DNA of 64,000 nucleotides, taken from assembly GCA_013791775.1 (NCBI GenBank), contig VMTE01000025.1, positions 1-64,000 on the forward strand, written 5' to 3'. The notes beneath the pieces are model-generated. The model made no database searches and had not been told where the DNA came from. It saw nothing but the letters and a program-made list of their open reading frames with translations. Positions 25,495 through 33,536 of this stretch are shown here, piece after piece. The translations under genes were made by a program, and so were the position numbers. This DNA comes from Hyphomonas sp. GTDB lineage: Bacteria > Pseudomonadota > Alphaproteobacteria > Caulobacterales > Hyphomonadaceae. How positions within the stretch are numbered: the first letter of the stretch is position 1; the number at the start of each line of letters is the position of its first letter.

Positions 25495-26691
25495 ATGACC
25501 TCCTTCAAACGCATTTCCGACGCGGGCAATCTTACCGGCAAGGTCGCGCTCGTCCGAGTGGACTTCAACGTGCCGATGGAGAATGGTCTGGTTACGGACG
25601 ATACGCGCCTGCGCGCCGCCGTCGATACCGTCCAGAGTCTGCGAACGGCGGGCGCCAAGGTCGCTCTGCTCGCCCATTTCGGTCGCCCCAAGGGTGAGCG
25701 CGTGGCGGAGATGAGCCTCGCCCCGGTCGCCGGCGCCTTCGCCAAGGTGCTCGGCGCGAATGTCAGCTTCGTGGCCGACTGCAAGGGCGAGCACGTCAGG
25801 AAGGCGATCGCCGACCTGGCGCCAGCCGGCGTGATCCTGCTGGAGAATACCCGCTTCCACAAAGGCGAGGAAAAGGGCGATCCTGAACTTGCGAAGGAGA
25901 TCGCCGCGCTCGGTGATCTTTTCGTCAATGATGCGTTCTCCGCTGCCCACCGCCGCCATGTGACGACCGCCGTGCTGGCCGACTTCCTGCCCGCTTATGC
26001 CGGCATCAACATGGAAGAAGAACTCGTCGCCCTGGACAAGGCGCTCGGCAATCCGGAGCGCCCGGTGCTGGCGATTGTCGGCGGCGCGAAAGTGTCCTCG
26101 AAGATCGACCTGTTGAAAAACCTGGTGACCAAGGTGGACATGCTGGCCATCGGCGGCGGCATGGCGAACACCTTCCTGGCGGCACAGGGCGTCAATGTCG
26201 GCAAGTCGCTCTGCGAGCATGACCTGGCCGACACGGTGCGGGAAATCGAAGCGGCGGCGAAAGCGGCGGGCTGCGAGATCCTGCTGCCGCGCGATGTCGT
26301 GGTGGCGAAGGAATTCAAGGCAAACGCCGACAACCGCGTCTGCGCGCTCGGGGATGTGGCGGCGGACGAAATGATCCTGGACGCCGGCGCGCTGAGCATC
26401 GCGCACCTCGCCGAAGCCCTCGGTCGCGCCAAGACGGTGATCTGGAACGGACCCCTGGGCGCGTTTGAACTGACGCCGTTCGACACGGCGACGGTGAAAG
26501 TGGCCGAAGAAGCGGCGCGCCTCGCCAAAGCCGGCAAGCTCGTCGCGGTCGCCGGCGGCGGCGACACCGTTGCCGCGCTGAACCATGCCGGCGTAGCCGG
26601 GGACTTCACCTTCATCTCGACCGCCGGCGGCGCGTTTCTCGAGTGGATGGAAGGCAAGGAACTGCCGGGCGTCGAGGCCCTGAAGGCCTGA
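25495..26691 (+). CDS. pgk: Phosphoglycerate kinase
   Basis: Transfers phosphate from 1,3-bisphosphoglycerate to ADP, giving 3-phosphoglycerate; cytoplasmic monomer. 398 residues, family length. The substrate loop VRVDFNVPM is at 20-28 (Arg21, Asp23, Asn25). Further motifs are [24 protein letters not shown] and nucleotide-site [13 protein letters not shown]-terminal GGGDTVAAL and [21 protein letters not shown] are complete. It lies 99 bp after gap on the same strand, and the inverted repeat between them overlaps its ribosome binding site. Confidence 0.97.
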   Translation: MTSFKRISDAGNLTGKVALVRVDFNVPMENGLVTDDTRLRAAVDTVQSLRTAGAKVALLAHFGRPKGERVAEMSLAPVAGAFAKVLGANVSFVADCKGEHVRKAIADLAPAGVILLENTRFHKGEEKGDPELAKEIAALGDLFVNDAFSAAHRRHVTTAVLADFLPAYAGINMEEELVALDKALGNPERPVLAIVGGAKVSSKIDLLKNLVTKVDMLAIGGGMANTFLAAQGVNVGKSLCEHDLADTVREIEAAAKAAGCEILLPRDVVVAKEFKANADNRVCALGDVAADEMILDAGALSIAHLAEALGRAKTVIWNGPLGAFELTPFDTATVKVAEEAARLAKAGKLVAVAGGGDTVAALNHAGVAGDFTFISTAGGAFLEWMEGKELPGVEALKA

Positions 26692-26963
26692 ACACCCCGC
26701 GCCTTGACCGCCCCGATTCCGGCGCTTGGCCCGGACACCAAAATCACTTGCAGCATGGCAACGTTGTCTGCCTTTCCCGGCATGACAGTTGAATATAGGG
26801 CAGACAGAAAGGTCTCCCGCCGGGCACCCTGGCCGTTCAGGCTGAGGAATGCGCCGGCCCAGGCAGAGCTGTCCCAAAGCGTGACAGCCTGCAGCCAGGA
26901 AGGGCGGCCAGCGTGAAACAATTCGGGCGGGATATCGTCCGGGGACAAATGGAAGGTTCAAAC

Positions 26964-27884
26964 ATGGCGGGTACGGACATGGCAGTAAAGACAGCAGACA
27001 AGGCCGCGATGGCGAAACAGGCCGCCTCGAAGGACGGCTTCATTGCCGCGCTCGACCAGTCGGGCGGCTCGACGCCGAAAGCCCTGCGCCTTTATGGCAT
27101 CATGGAAGACGCCTACGGCAATGACGAAGAGATGTACCGCCTGATCCACGAGATGCGGGCACGGATCATCAAGTCGCCGGCCTTCACCGGCGACAAGGTG
27201 ATGGGCGCCATCCTGTTCGAGCGCACCATGGAAGGCGACATCGACGGCGTCCCGACCGCGGAATACCTCTGGGACAAGCGCGGCGTCGTGCCCTTCCTGA
27301 AAGTCGACAAGGGCCTTGAGGCGGAAGTGAACGGCTGCCAGCTGATGAAGCCGATGCCGGAACTCGACACCCTGCTCGAGCGCGCCGTCGCCAAGGGCAT
27401 GTTCGGCACCAAGATGCGCTCGGTCATCTCGGCCGCCAATGCCGAAGGCATTGCCGCCGCCGTCGCCCAACAGTTCGATGTCGGCCGCCAGATCCTCGGC
27501 CATGGCCTGATGCCGATCATCGAGCCGGAAGTGACCATCTCGATTGCCGACAAGGCCGAGGCCGAGGAAATCCTCCTCGCCGAAATCCTCAAGCAGCTCG
27601 ATGCGCTTGGCCATGACAAGCAGGTGATGCTGAAGCTGACGCTGCCGACGAAGCCGAACCTCTACAAGCCGCTGGTCGATCATCCGCGCGCGATGCGCGT
27701 GGTGGCCCTGTCGGGCGGCTATTGCCGCGCGGACGCCAACAAGATCCTCGCCGCCAACAATGGCATCATTGCCAGCTTCTCGCGCGCCCTGACCGAAGGC
27801 CTGTCAGCCCAGCAGACCGACGCGGAATTCGACAAGGTGCTCGGCGACGCCATCAACGGAATTTTCGAAGCCTCGCGGTCCTGA
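26964..27884 (+). CDS. Class I fructose-bisphosphate aldolase
   Basis: Cleaves fructose 1,6-bisphosphate to two triose phosphates through a Schiff base, without metal. About 306 residues. Conserved elements are [43 protein letters not shown], and [16 protein letters not shown], in which Lys224 is the likely Schiff-base lysine. Of several in-frame ATGs, 26964 has the best site (GGAAGG, seven bases before); 26913, 26949 and 26979 are alternatives. It follows pgk after 270 bp that hold no clear gene, so it may have its own promoter. A clear terminator follows. Confidence 0.93.
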   Translation: MAGTDMAVKTADKAAMAKQAASKDGFIAALDQSGGSTPKALRLYGIMEDAYGNDEEMYRLIHEMRARIIKSPAFTGDKVMGAILFERTMEGDIDGVPTAEYLWDKRGVVPFLKVDKGLEAEVNGCQLMKPMPELDTLLERAVAKGMFGTKMRSVISAANAEGIAAAVAQQFDVGRQILGHGLMPIIEPEVTISIADKAEAEEILLAEILKQLDALGHDKQVMLKLTLPTKPNLYKPLVDHPRAMRVVALSGGYCRADANKILAANNGIIASFSRALTEGLSAQQTDAEFDKVLGDAINGIFEASRS

Positions 27885-27940
27885 GGCTCAACGCGGGGCG
27901 AATTGCCCCTTGCAGGCAGGGTCCGGCCTACCATGTGAAG

Positions 27941-27969
27941 AGGGCGCGGCGTAAGGGCTGCGCCCTTTT
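27941..27969 (+). terminator. Rho-independent terminator after the aldolase gene
   Basis: AGGGCGC (27941-27947) pairs with GCGCCCT (27960-27966) around a 12-base loop and is followed by a short T run (27966-27969). Confidence 0.75.
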
Positions 27970-27987
27970 GCTTTCAGGAGTGTCCCG

Positions 27988-28284
27988 ATGAAGTGCCCGG
28001 TCGATGGTGAAACCCTGGTGATGACCGAACGCTCCGGCGTCGAGATCGACTATTGCCCGAAATGCCGCGGCGTCTGGCTGGACCGGGGCGAACTCGACAA
28101 GATCATCGACCGGTCGGCGGCGGCGGTTGCCACCCCCGCCCCGCAGCCCGAAGCGCACCGGCCGGAACACTTCCGCGACGAGGGCCACTTCCAGGACCGT
28201 CACGATGACGATGACGACTGGCGCTACAAAAAGGGCAAACGGCACAAGCGCGAGAGCTTCCTGAGCGACCTGTTCGACTTCTGA
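27988..28284 (+). CDS. zf-TFIIB domain zinc-ribbon protein
   Basis: A 98-residue cytoplasmic protein. The N-terminal zinc ribbon has ligands Cys3 (MKCPVDGE) and Cys23/Cys26 (YCPKCRGVWLDRGELDKI), the signature of the TFIIB-like zinc-binding family. A low-complexity middle follows (His/Asp-rich HFQDRHDDDDD), then a basic stretch KKGKRHKRESF and the C-terminal FLSDLFDF, typical of this family. The function is unknown. AGGAG lies 8 bases before the ATG. Confidence 0.9.
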   Translation: MKCPVDGETLVMTERSGVEIDYCPKCRGVWLDRGELDKIIDRSAAAVATPAPQPEAHRPEHFRDEGHFQDRHDDDDDWRYKKGKRHKRESFLSDLFDF

Positions 28285-28322
28285 GGCTTGCGCCAGGCGT
28301 CCTTCCGCTTAGGATTTTCCAG

Positions 28323-28556
28323 ATGCTCGAAATGCGCCCCAACTGCGAACACTGTGACCGTGACCTGCCGGCCGATGAGCCCGGCGCCTTCATCTGTTCG
28401 TTCGAATGCACGTTCTGCGATGACTGCGCGGACGGCCCGCTCGATGGCCTCTGCCCCAACTGCAAGGGCGACCTGGAACCGCGTCCGATGCGCCGGGGGG
28501 CCGCCCTCGCAAAGAACCCGGCCAGCTCGAAACGCGTGTTCAAGCCGGCGGGCTGA
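28323..28556 (+). CDS. DUF1272 cysteine-rich protein
   Basis: A 77-residue protein with the DUF1272 pattern: MLEMRPNCEHCDRDLP, ICSFECTFCDDCAD and LCPNCKGDLEPRP. Eight cysteines in four pairs can bind two zinc ions. The function is unknown. It follows the zf-TFIIB gene by 38 bp on the same strand, so the two small zinc proteins may be co-transcribed. Its last 17 bp overlap the convergent DUF2798 gene. Confidence 0.92.
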   Translation: MLEMRPNCEHCDRDLPADEPGAFICSFECTFCDDCADGPLDGLCPNCKGDLEPRPMRRGAALAKNPASSKRVFKPAG

Positions 28557-28818
28557 CCTCCGCCCGTGCCGAAGGCGCGGCAAACGGCGACTCGGCGAAG
28601 CGTAGCGCGAGACGCCGGGCGACTGGCGCGACGATCAGGATGGCGGGATAGGCCAAGACGAAGGCGATGCCCCAGGCGTGCATCCACCGGCCGGAAAAGT
28701 CCGGCGGAAACCCGATATTGAGGGCCGTGATCGCGCCCGACATCAGGAAGCTCATGAAGAAAGCCATGAACAGCCCGAACAAGGGCTGAAACAGGCGGAC
28801 GGGAAGTTTTCGGGTCAT
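28540..28818 (-). CDS. DUF2798 small membrane protein
   Basis: A 92-residue protein with two hydrophobic helices: PLFGLFMAFFMSFLMSGAIT and WGIAFVLAYPAILIVAPVA. The linker FSGRWMHAWG joins them, which fits DUF2798, a family of unknown function. The C-terminus is RLALRFAESPF followed by a short tail. The ATG at 28818 has only a weak Shine-Dalgarno. Confidence 0.8.
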   Translation of the reverse strand: MTRKLPVRLFQPLFGLFMAFFMSFLMSGAITALNIGFPPDFSGRWMHAWGIAFVLAYPAILIVAPVARRLALRFAESPFAAPSARAEVSPPA

Positions 28819-28923
28819 CCGGGAAGTCCGTTCACTGTGAGTTCCAATATGGCACTTGCTGTGTGATAGTCAAGAACGGCCCGGCGTTGACTTCTGGCCG
28901 CCTGCGCCGCAGAGGCAACATCC

Positions 28924-29598
28924 ATGAGTCCCTCGCTACCGCCCCGCCCCCGCACCCGCCTCTATCTGATCACACCGCCGCAGATTGCGGATGTCGCGGC
29001 CTTTGCCAGAACGCTGGGCGCCGTGCTCAGTGCCGGAGACGTGGCCTCCCTGCAGCTGCGTCTCAAGGGCGCGGACGGTATGACAGATATGCAGGCAACG
29101 CGGGAGGCCGGCCGCGCCTTGACCGCGATGGCGCAGGAAGCGGGGGTCGCCGTGCTGGTCAACGATGTGCCCGACCTCGTCCGGGAACTCGGCGCCGACG
29201 GAGTACACCTCGGCTGGACGGACATGCCGGTGAAGACCGCCCGCAACCTGCTCGGCCCCGACACGATCATCGGCGCAACCGCCAAGAACAGCTATCACAA
29301 GGCCATGCAGGCGGGTGAAGACGGGGCGGACTATGTGGCGTTCGGGGCGTTCTATCCCACCGCGACCAAGGCGGAAACCGTGCCTGCCGAGCTTGAGCTG
29401 CTGCAGGTCTGGCAGGCCGCCATGCTGATCCCCTGTGTCGCGATCGGCGGGATAACGGCGCAGAACGCTGCGCCCCTGGTGACCGCCGGCGCGGATTTCC
29501 TCGCGGTTTCAAACGGCGTCTGGAACCACGCCGAAGGCCCCGCCGAAGCGGTCAGGGCCTTCAACGCGCTGTTCGACCAGCTCGAAGGCGCAGCCTAG
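28924..29598 (+). CDS. thiE: Thiamine phosphate synthase
   Basis: Joins hydroxymethylpyrimidine diphosphate and the thiazole phosphate to make thiamine phosphate; cytoplasmic TIM barrel, 224 residues. Motifs are LQLRLKGAD, VLVNDVPDL, GADGVHLGW, GATAKNSYHKA, GADYVAFGAFYPTATK and CVAIGGITAQN. The usual GxS(C/T)H of loop 5 is GATAKNS here, a variation seen in alphaproteobacterial ThiE copies. No TPP riboswitch is visible in the 105 bp upstream. Its last four bases overlap the convergent DUF4282 gene. Confidence 0.9.
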   Translation: MSPSLPPRPRTRLYLITPPQIADVAAFARTLGAVLSAGDVASLQLRLKGADGMTDMQATREAGRALTAMAQEAGVAVLVNDVPDLVRELGADGVHLGWTDMPVKTARNLLGPDTIIGATAKNSYHKAMQAGEDGADYVAFGAFYPTATKAETVPAELELLQVWQAAMLIPCVAIGGITAQNAAPLVTAGADFLAVSNGVWNHAEGPAEAVRAFNALFDQLEGAA

Positions 29599-29897
29599 GA
29601 GGCGCTGACCGGAGCGCCCGACTTCATGGTCTTGATGTCGCGCAGGTCGTCCGCCATGCGGAAGAGCAGCAGGTAGACTTCGCAGATGAACCGCCAGAAC
29701 AGCACGGCCAGCGCCGCGCCGACGATGCTGGCGATCACCATGCCGAGGCCCGACAGGAAGCCGTAGCGCATGCTGCCCAGCCCGCCGAAAATACCGCCCA
29801 GGCCGCCCAGCGCGATGCCGATCAAACCCAGCCAGTAGAGAAGCACGATCAGCTTGGTGCCGATCAGTTTATCGAAGTTGGTAAAGTAAGACAGCAT
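29595..29897 (-). CDS. DUF4282 membrane protein
   Basis: A 100-residue protein with an N-terminal soluble helix (LSYFTNFDKLIGTKLI), two hydrophobic glycine-rich segments (LLYWLGLIGIALGGLGGIFG and FLSGLGMVIASIVGAALAVL), and the conserved end FWRFICEVYLLLFRMADDLRDIK. This order is the DUF4282 pattern; the function is unknown. It diverges from the inositol-monophosphatase-like gene. Confidence 0.85.
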   Translation of the reverse strand: MLSYFTNFDKLIGTKLIVLLYWLGLIGIALGGLGGIFGGLGSMRYGFLSGLGMVIASIVGAALAVLFWRFICEVYLLLFRMADDLRDIKTMKSGAPVSAS

Positions 29898-30066
29898 TGC
29901 CCAGCCCTCCTGAATTGCAGTGCGGGCGGAGGGTGACCCGAGTTTGCCATTTGCGCAACTCTTCCAGGACCCGCCCCCTTGTTAACACTCCGCAGCCTTG
30001 ACCCTGCGCAGACAAGGCCTTACGCCCCGCGCTTTCCGCCCCAAAAGCGCGCAAGAGCTATTTCTC

Positions 30067-30888
30067 ATGTCAAAACCCTCCCCCGTTGGCGCCGTCATGA
30101 TCGCCGCCGCACGCGCCGCCGGGCGCAGCCTCGCGCGTGATTTCGGCGAAGTCGAAAACCTGCAGGTCTCCAAGAAGGGACCGGCTGATTTCGTGTCAAA
30201 CGCCGACCACCGCGCCGAAGAGACGATCTACACCCACCTGATGAAAGCCCGCCCCGGCTATGGCTTCGTGATGGAGGAGCGCGGCATCGTCGAGGGGACC
30301 GACAAGTCGAACCGCTTCATCGTGGACCCGCTCGACGGCACCCTGAACTTCCTGCACGGCCAACCGCATTACTCGGTCTCGATCGGGCTTGAGCGCGACG
30401 GCCAGCTGCTGACCGGTGTGGTGTTCGACGTTGCCAAGAACGAGATCTTCTGGGCCGAAACGGGCCGCGGCGCCTGGCTGGAACAGCGAAAACTGCGGGT
30501 CGCCACGCGCCGGAAGCTGACCGAGGCGGTGATTGCCACCGGCTCGCCCTGGCACGGCAAATCGGAAGACGCTCATACGGTGTTCGCCCGCGAGATGCTC
30601 GCCATGACCCCGAGCTGCGCGGGAATCCGCCGCTATGGCTCAGCCGCGCTGGACCTTGCCTGGGTCGCCGCGGGCCGGTTCGACGGGTTTTGGGAACGCA
30701 GCCTCAAGTCATGGGACATCGCCGCCGGGATCGTCCTGGTGCGCGAAGCCGGCGGCATGGTCACCGAGATCGACGGCGGCAATGTGATGACTACGGGTTC
30801 GATCATCGCGGGCAACGAGGACATCGTGCCGCTGGTGCAGGAGCAATTGCGCCATGCCGGAGCGTTCGGACGGCAGGCGAACGTCTAG
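30067..30888 (+). CDS. Inositol monophosphatase family protein (SuhB-like)
   Basis: A magnesium-dependent phosphatase, 273 residues, cytoplasmic. Metal-binding motifs are MEERG (Glu70/Glu71), VDPLDGTLNF (Asp87, Asp90, Gly91, Thr92) and the C-terminal SWDIAAGIVLVREAGG. Such proteins dephosphorylate inositol phosphates; SuhB of E. coli also acts in rRNA antitermination. The substrate is inferred from family only. The ATG at 30067 opens the conserved part; a 23-residue extension upstream is unlikely. Confidence 0.9.
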   Translation: MSKPSPVGAVMIAAARAAGRSLARDFGEVENLQVSKKGPADFVSNADHRAEETIYTHLMKARPGYGFVMEERGIVEGTDKSNRFIVDPLDGTLNFLHGQPHYSVSIGLERDGQLLTGVVFDVAKNEIFWAETGRGAWLEQRKLRVATRRKLTEAVIATGSPWHGKSEDAHTVFAREMLAMTPSCAGIRRYGSAALDLAWVAAGRFDGFWERSLKSWDIAAGIVLVREAGGMVTEIDGGNVMTTGSIIAGNEDIVPLVQEQLRHAGAFGRQANV

Positions 30889-30962
30889 GCTGCTCGGACG
30901 CCTGAAGGGTGACACCCGCGTCACCTATTTCCTTTTTGCCATTCTCGCGTAACCTGCCGGGC

Positions 30963-32459
30963 ATGACAAAACTCGATAAAGACGTACTCATCATCGGCGC
31001 CGGCCTGTCCGGCATTGGCGCGGCCGTGCACCTCCATAAGCTGTCGCCGGGAAAGACCTACCGGATCTATGAGGCGCGCGACGCCATCGGTGGAACCTGG
31101 GACCTGTTCCGGTACCCAGGCATCCGATCAGACTCCGACATGCATACACTGGGTTTTGACTTCAAACCTTGGACTGAGGCCAAGGCGATTGCCGACGGTC
31201 CGTCCATCCGCAAATACGTGAACGACACGGCCGACGAGTACGGCGTGCGACCGCACATTTCATTCAACACGAAGATCGTCTCGGCGGACTGGTCCAGCAA
31301 GGACCAGGCCTGGCACGTCGTCAGCGAAGGCAAGGACGGCGCGCGCCAAACGACTGTCTGCCGCTTCCTGTTCATGTGCGGCGGCTATTACCGCTATGAT
31401 CAGGGCTACCGGCCGGAATTTCCGGACGAGGCTGCGTTCAAGGGCCAGATCATCCACCCGCAGCACTGGCCGGAAGACCTCGACTATTCGGGCAAGCGCG
31501 TGGTCGTGATCGGTTCCGGCGCAACCGCCATGACGCTGGTTCCCGCGATGGCCGAGACCGCGGCGCACATCACCATGCTGCAGCGCTCACCCACCTATGT
31601 CGTCTCGCGCCCGGCCGTGGACAAGATGGCGAACTTCCTGCGCCAGATCCTGCCGGATCAGTGGGCCTACACGCTCATCCGTTGGCGGAACGTTCTCTTC
31701 CAGCAGTTCTTCTTCCGCCAGACCCGCAAGAACCCGGACAAGGCCCGTGAACGCCTGATCGGCATGGTGCGCGAGGAGATGGGGCCCGGCTACGACGTCG
31801 ACAAGCACTTCAACCCGGCCTACAATCCGTGGGAGCAGCGGCTCTGCCTTGTTCCGGACTCGGATCTGTTCAATGCGCTGAAGTCCGGCAAGGCCAGCGT
31901 CGAGACCGACCATATCGAGCGCTTCACCGAAACGGGCATTCTACTCAAATCCGGCAAGACGTTGGACGCCGACATCATCGTCACCGCAACCGGCCTGAAC
32001 CTCATCTTCATGAACGGGGTTCAGGTCTCGCTCGACGGCGCGCCGGTCGATCCGGGCCGGCTGCTCAACTACAAGGGCGTGATGCTGTCGAACATGCCGA
32101 ACCTCGCCGTCACGTTCGGTTACACCAACGCGTCGTGGACGCTGAAGGCGGACCTGACGAGCGAGTATGTCTGCCGCCTCCTGAACCTGATGGACGAGAA
32201 AGGCGCGACGTCGGCGATGCCCTACCTCGCCCAGTATCCGAACGAAACCGAGCCGTTTGTCGATTTCTCGTCAGGCTACTTCCAGCGCGTGATGGACCAG
32301 TTCCCCCGGCAACACACCGAGGCGCCGTGGAAACTGCACCAGAACTATTTCGCGGACCGGAAGAACCTGCGCGAGCAGCCGATCGAGGACGGCGTGATGC
32401 AGTTCACGGTTCCGGCGGCGCCGGCTTCGGCCAAGTCCGAACTACAGGCGGCCGAATAG
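30963..32459 (+). CDS. Flavin-dependent Baeyer-Villiger-type monooxygenase
   Basis: A 498-residue FAD/NADPH monooxygenase. FAD-binding GAGLSG is at 12-17, the Baeyer-Villiger fingerprint FKGQIIHPQHWP at 159-170, and the NADPH-binding GSGATA at 184-189. GTWDLFRYPGIRSDSD is typical of the EtaA-like group. Expected reaction: insertion of oxygen next to a ketone, or sulfoxidation. The real substrate is unknown. The ribosome binding site is weak, with the ATG at 30963; the gene follows the phosphatase after 74 bp. Confidence 0.9.
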   Translation: MTKLDKDVLIIGAGLSGIGAAVHLHKLSPGKTYRIYEARDAIGGTWDLFRYPGIRSDSDMHTLGFDFKPWTEAKAIADGPSIRKYVNDTADEYGVRPHISFNTKIVSADWSSKDQAWHVVSEGKDGARQTTVCRFLFMCGGYYRYDQGYRPEFPDEAAFKGQIIHPQHWPEDLDYSGKRVVVIGSGATAMTLVPAMAETAAHITMLQRSPTYVVSRPAVDKMANFLRQILPDQWAYTLIRWRNVLFQQFFFRQTRKNPDKARERLIGMVREEMGPGYDVDKHFNPAYNPWEQRLCLVPDSDLFNALKSGKASVETDHIERFTETGILLKSGKTLDADIIVTATGLNLIFMNGVQVSLDGAPVDPGRLLNYKGVMLSNMPNLAVTFGYTNASWTLKADLTSEYVCRLLNLMDEKGATSAMPYLAQYPNETEPFVDFSSGYFQRVMDQFPRQHTEAPWKLHQNYFADRKNLREQPIEDGVMQFTVPAAPASAKSELQAAE

Positions 32460-32535
32460 GCAGGTTGTGCGCCGGCTGCGGCGTCTTATCTGAAAAGGGC
32501 AGGTTTTCGCCTGCGCAGTTGGAGGGTTGGCGCCG

Positions 32536-32697
32536 ATGTGGCTCTGGATATTCTGGTGGTGCGTTGACGATCATATCGCCAAGGCCGCAGGCGCACCGGG
32601 CATCGGCGCGCTGCCGATCTGGGTGCCGCTGATCCTGTCGCTGGCTTTCGCCTTCTCGCTCGACGGCGCCTTCGACCGTGCGCGGAAGAAGCGCTGA
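32536..32697 (+). CDS. Small membrane protein, 53 residues
   Basis: An ATG at 32536, with a strong GGAGGG nine bases before, opens a 53-residue frame. The peptide begins MWLWIFWWCVDDHIAK, has one hydrophobic helix (LPIWVPLILSLAFAFSLDGA) and ends in the basic FDRARKKR. The pattern suggests a single-pass or re-entrant inner-membrane protein with a cytoplasmic C-terminus. I do not recognise a family. It lies 76 bp downstream of the monooxygenase gene on the same strand. Confidence 0.6.
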   Translation: MWLWIFWWCVDDHIAKAAGAPGIGALPIWVPLILSLAFAFSLDGAFDRARKKR

Positions 32698-32774
32698 AGC
32701 CCGCCGCAAGAACCGGGTGGCGGACAAGACTGCGCTCATGTGAACCTCATGACCTCACCATCCGGAGGCCGCGC

Positions 32775-33521
32775 ATGAGACTGTCGCAGAAAACCGCAAT
32801 CATCACGGGCGCGAGCTCGGGCATCGGGCGCGCCGCCGCGCTACGCTTTGCGCAGGAAGGCGCCGCTGTAGTTCTCGCAGCGCGCGATTCTGCTAGACTT
32901 GGTGTACTCGCAAGCGAAATTCGCGCGAAGGGCGGCACAGCGTTCGAGCTTGCAGGTGACGTGCGCGACCCAGGTTACGCCCCTTCCCTGACGGCGTTGG
33001 CGCTGCGTGAGACAGGCCGGCTCGACATCGCCTTCAACAATGCAGGCACACTTGGCGCTGGCGGCCTAGTCGAATGTTCGGATCCGGACGATTGGCACGA
33101 CGTGCTTCGCACCAACCTGACCAGTGCCTTCTTCGCTGCGCGCAGCCAGATCCCTGCGATGCGGGCTGCAGGTCGCGGATCACTGATCTTCACTTCGAGT
33201 TTCGTGGGCCATGCGATCGGCCTACCCGGCATGGGCGCGTATGCCGCCAGCAAGGCAGGGCTAATCGGACTGGTGCAGGTGCTTGCCGTAGAGCTTGGCT
33301 CGTCGGGCATCCGCGCAAATGCCTTGTTACCCGGAGGCACGCGAACCGGCATGCTGATGGACGGTGCCGAGGCTGCCATCGCGGGCCTGCATGCCCTTAA
33401 AAGAATTGCTGAGCCGGATGAAATCGCAAATGCCGCGTTGTTCCTTGCCTCTGATGAATCGAGCTTCATGACCGGTGCTGCGATGACGGTAGATGGCGGC
33501 AACTCGGTCACAAAGGCCTGA
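32775..33521 (+). CDS. SDR family oxidoreductase
   Basis: A classical short-chain dehydrogenase/reductase, 248 residues. NAD(P)-binding TGASSGIG is at 11-18, FNNAG near 87-91, and the active site has Ser141/142, Tyr156 and Lys160 (YAASK). The C-terminal SSFMTGAAMTVDGGNS is typical. The substrate is unknown. GGAGG precedes the ATG. Codon use differs from its neighbours: AGA, CTA, TTA, CTT and GTA recur, where nearby genes use almost only CTG/CTC and CGC, suggesting later acquisition. Confidence 0.9.
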   Translation: MRLSQKTAIITGASSGIGRAAALRFAQEGAAVVLAARDSARLGVLASEIRAKGGTAFELAGDVRDPGYAPSLTALALRETGRLDIAFNNAGTLGAGGLVECSDPDDWHDVLRTNLTSAFFAARSQIPAMRAAGRGSLIFTSSFVGHAIGLPGMGAYAASKAGLIGLVQVLAVELGSSGIRANALLPGGTRTGMLMDGAEAAIAGLHALKRIAEPDEIANAALFLASDESSFMTGAAMTVDGGNSVTKA

Positions 33522-33536
33522 GCCAACGGGAACTGC

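Noticed and set aside
25411-26961. A 516-residue open frame on the minus strand
   Set aside because: Antisense shadow of pgk with no recognisable domain.
28819-28923. Possible TPP riboswitch before thiE
   Set aside because: The interval is only 105 bp and lacks the CUGAGA-type and ACCUG-type conserved segments of the THI box.
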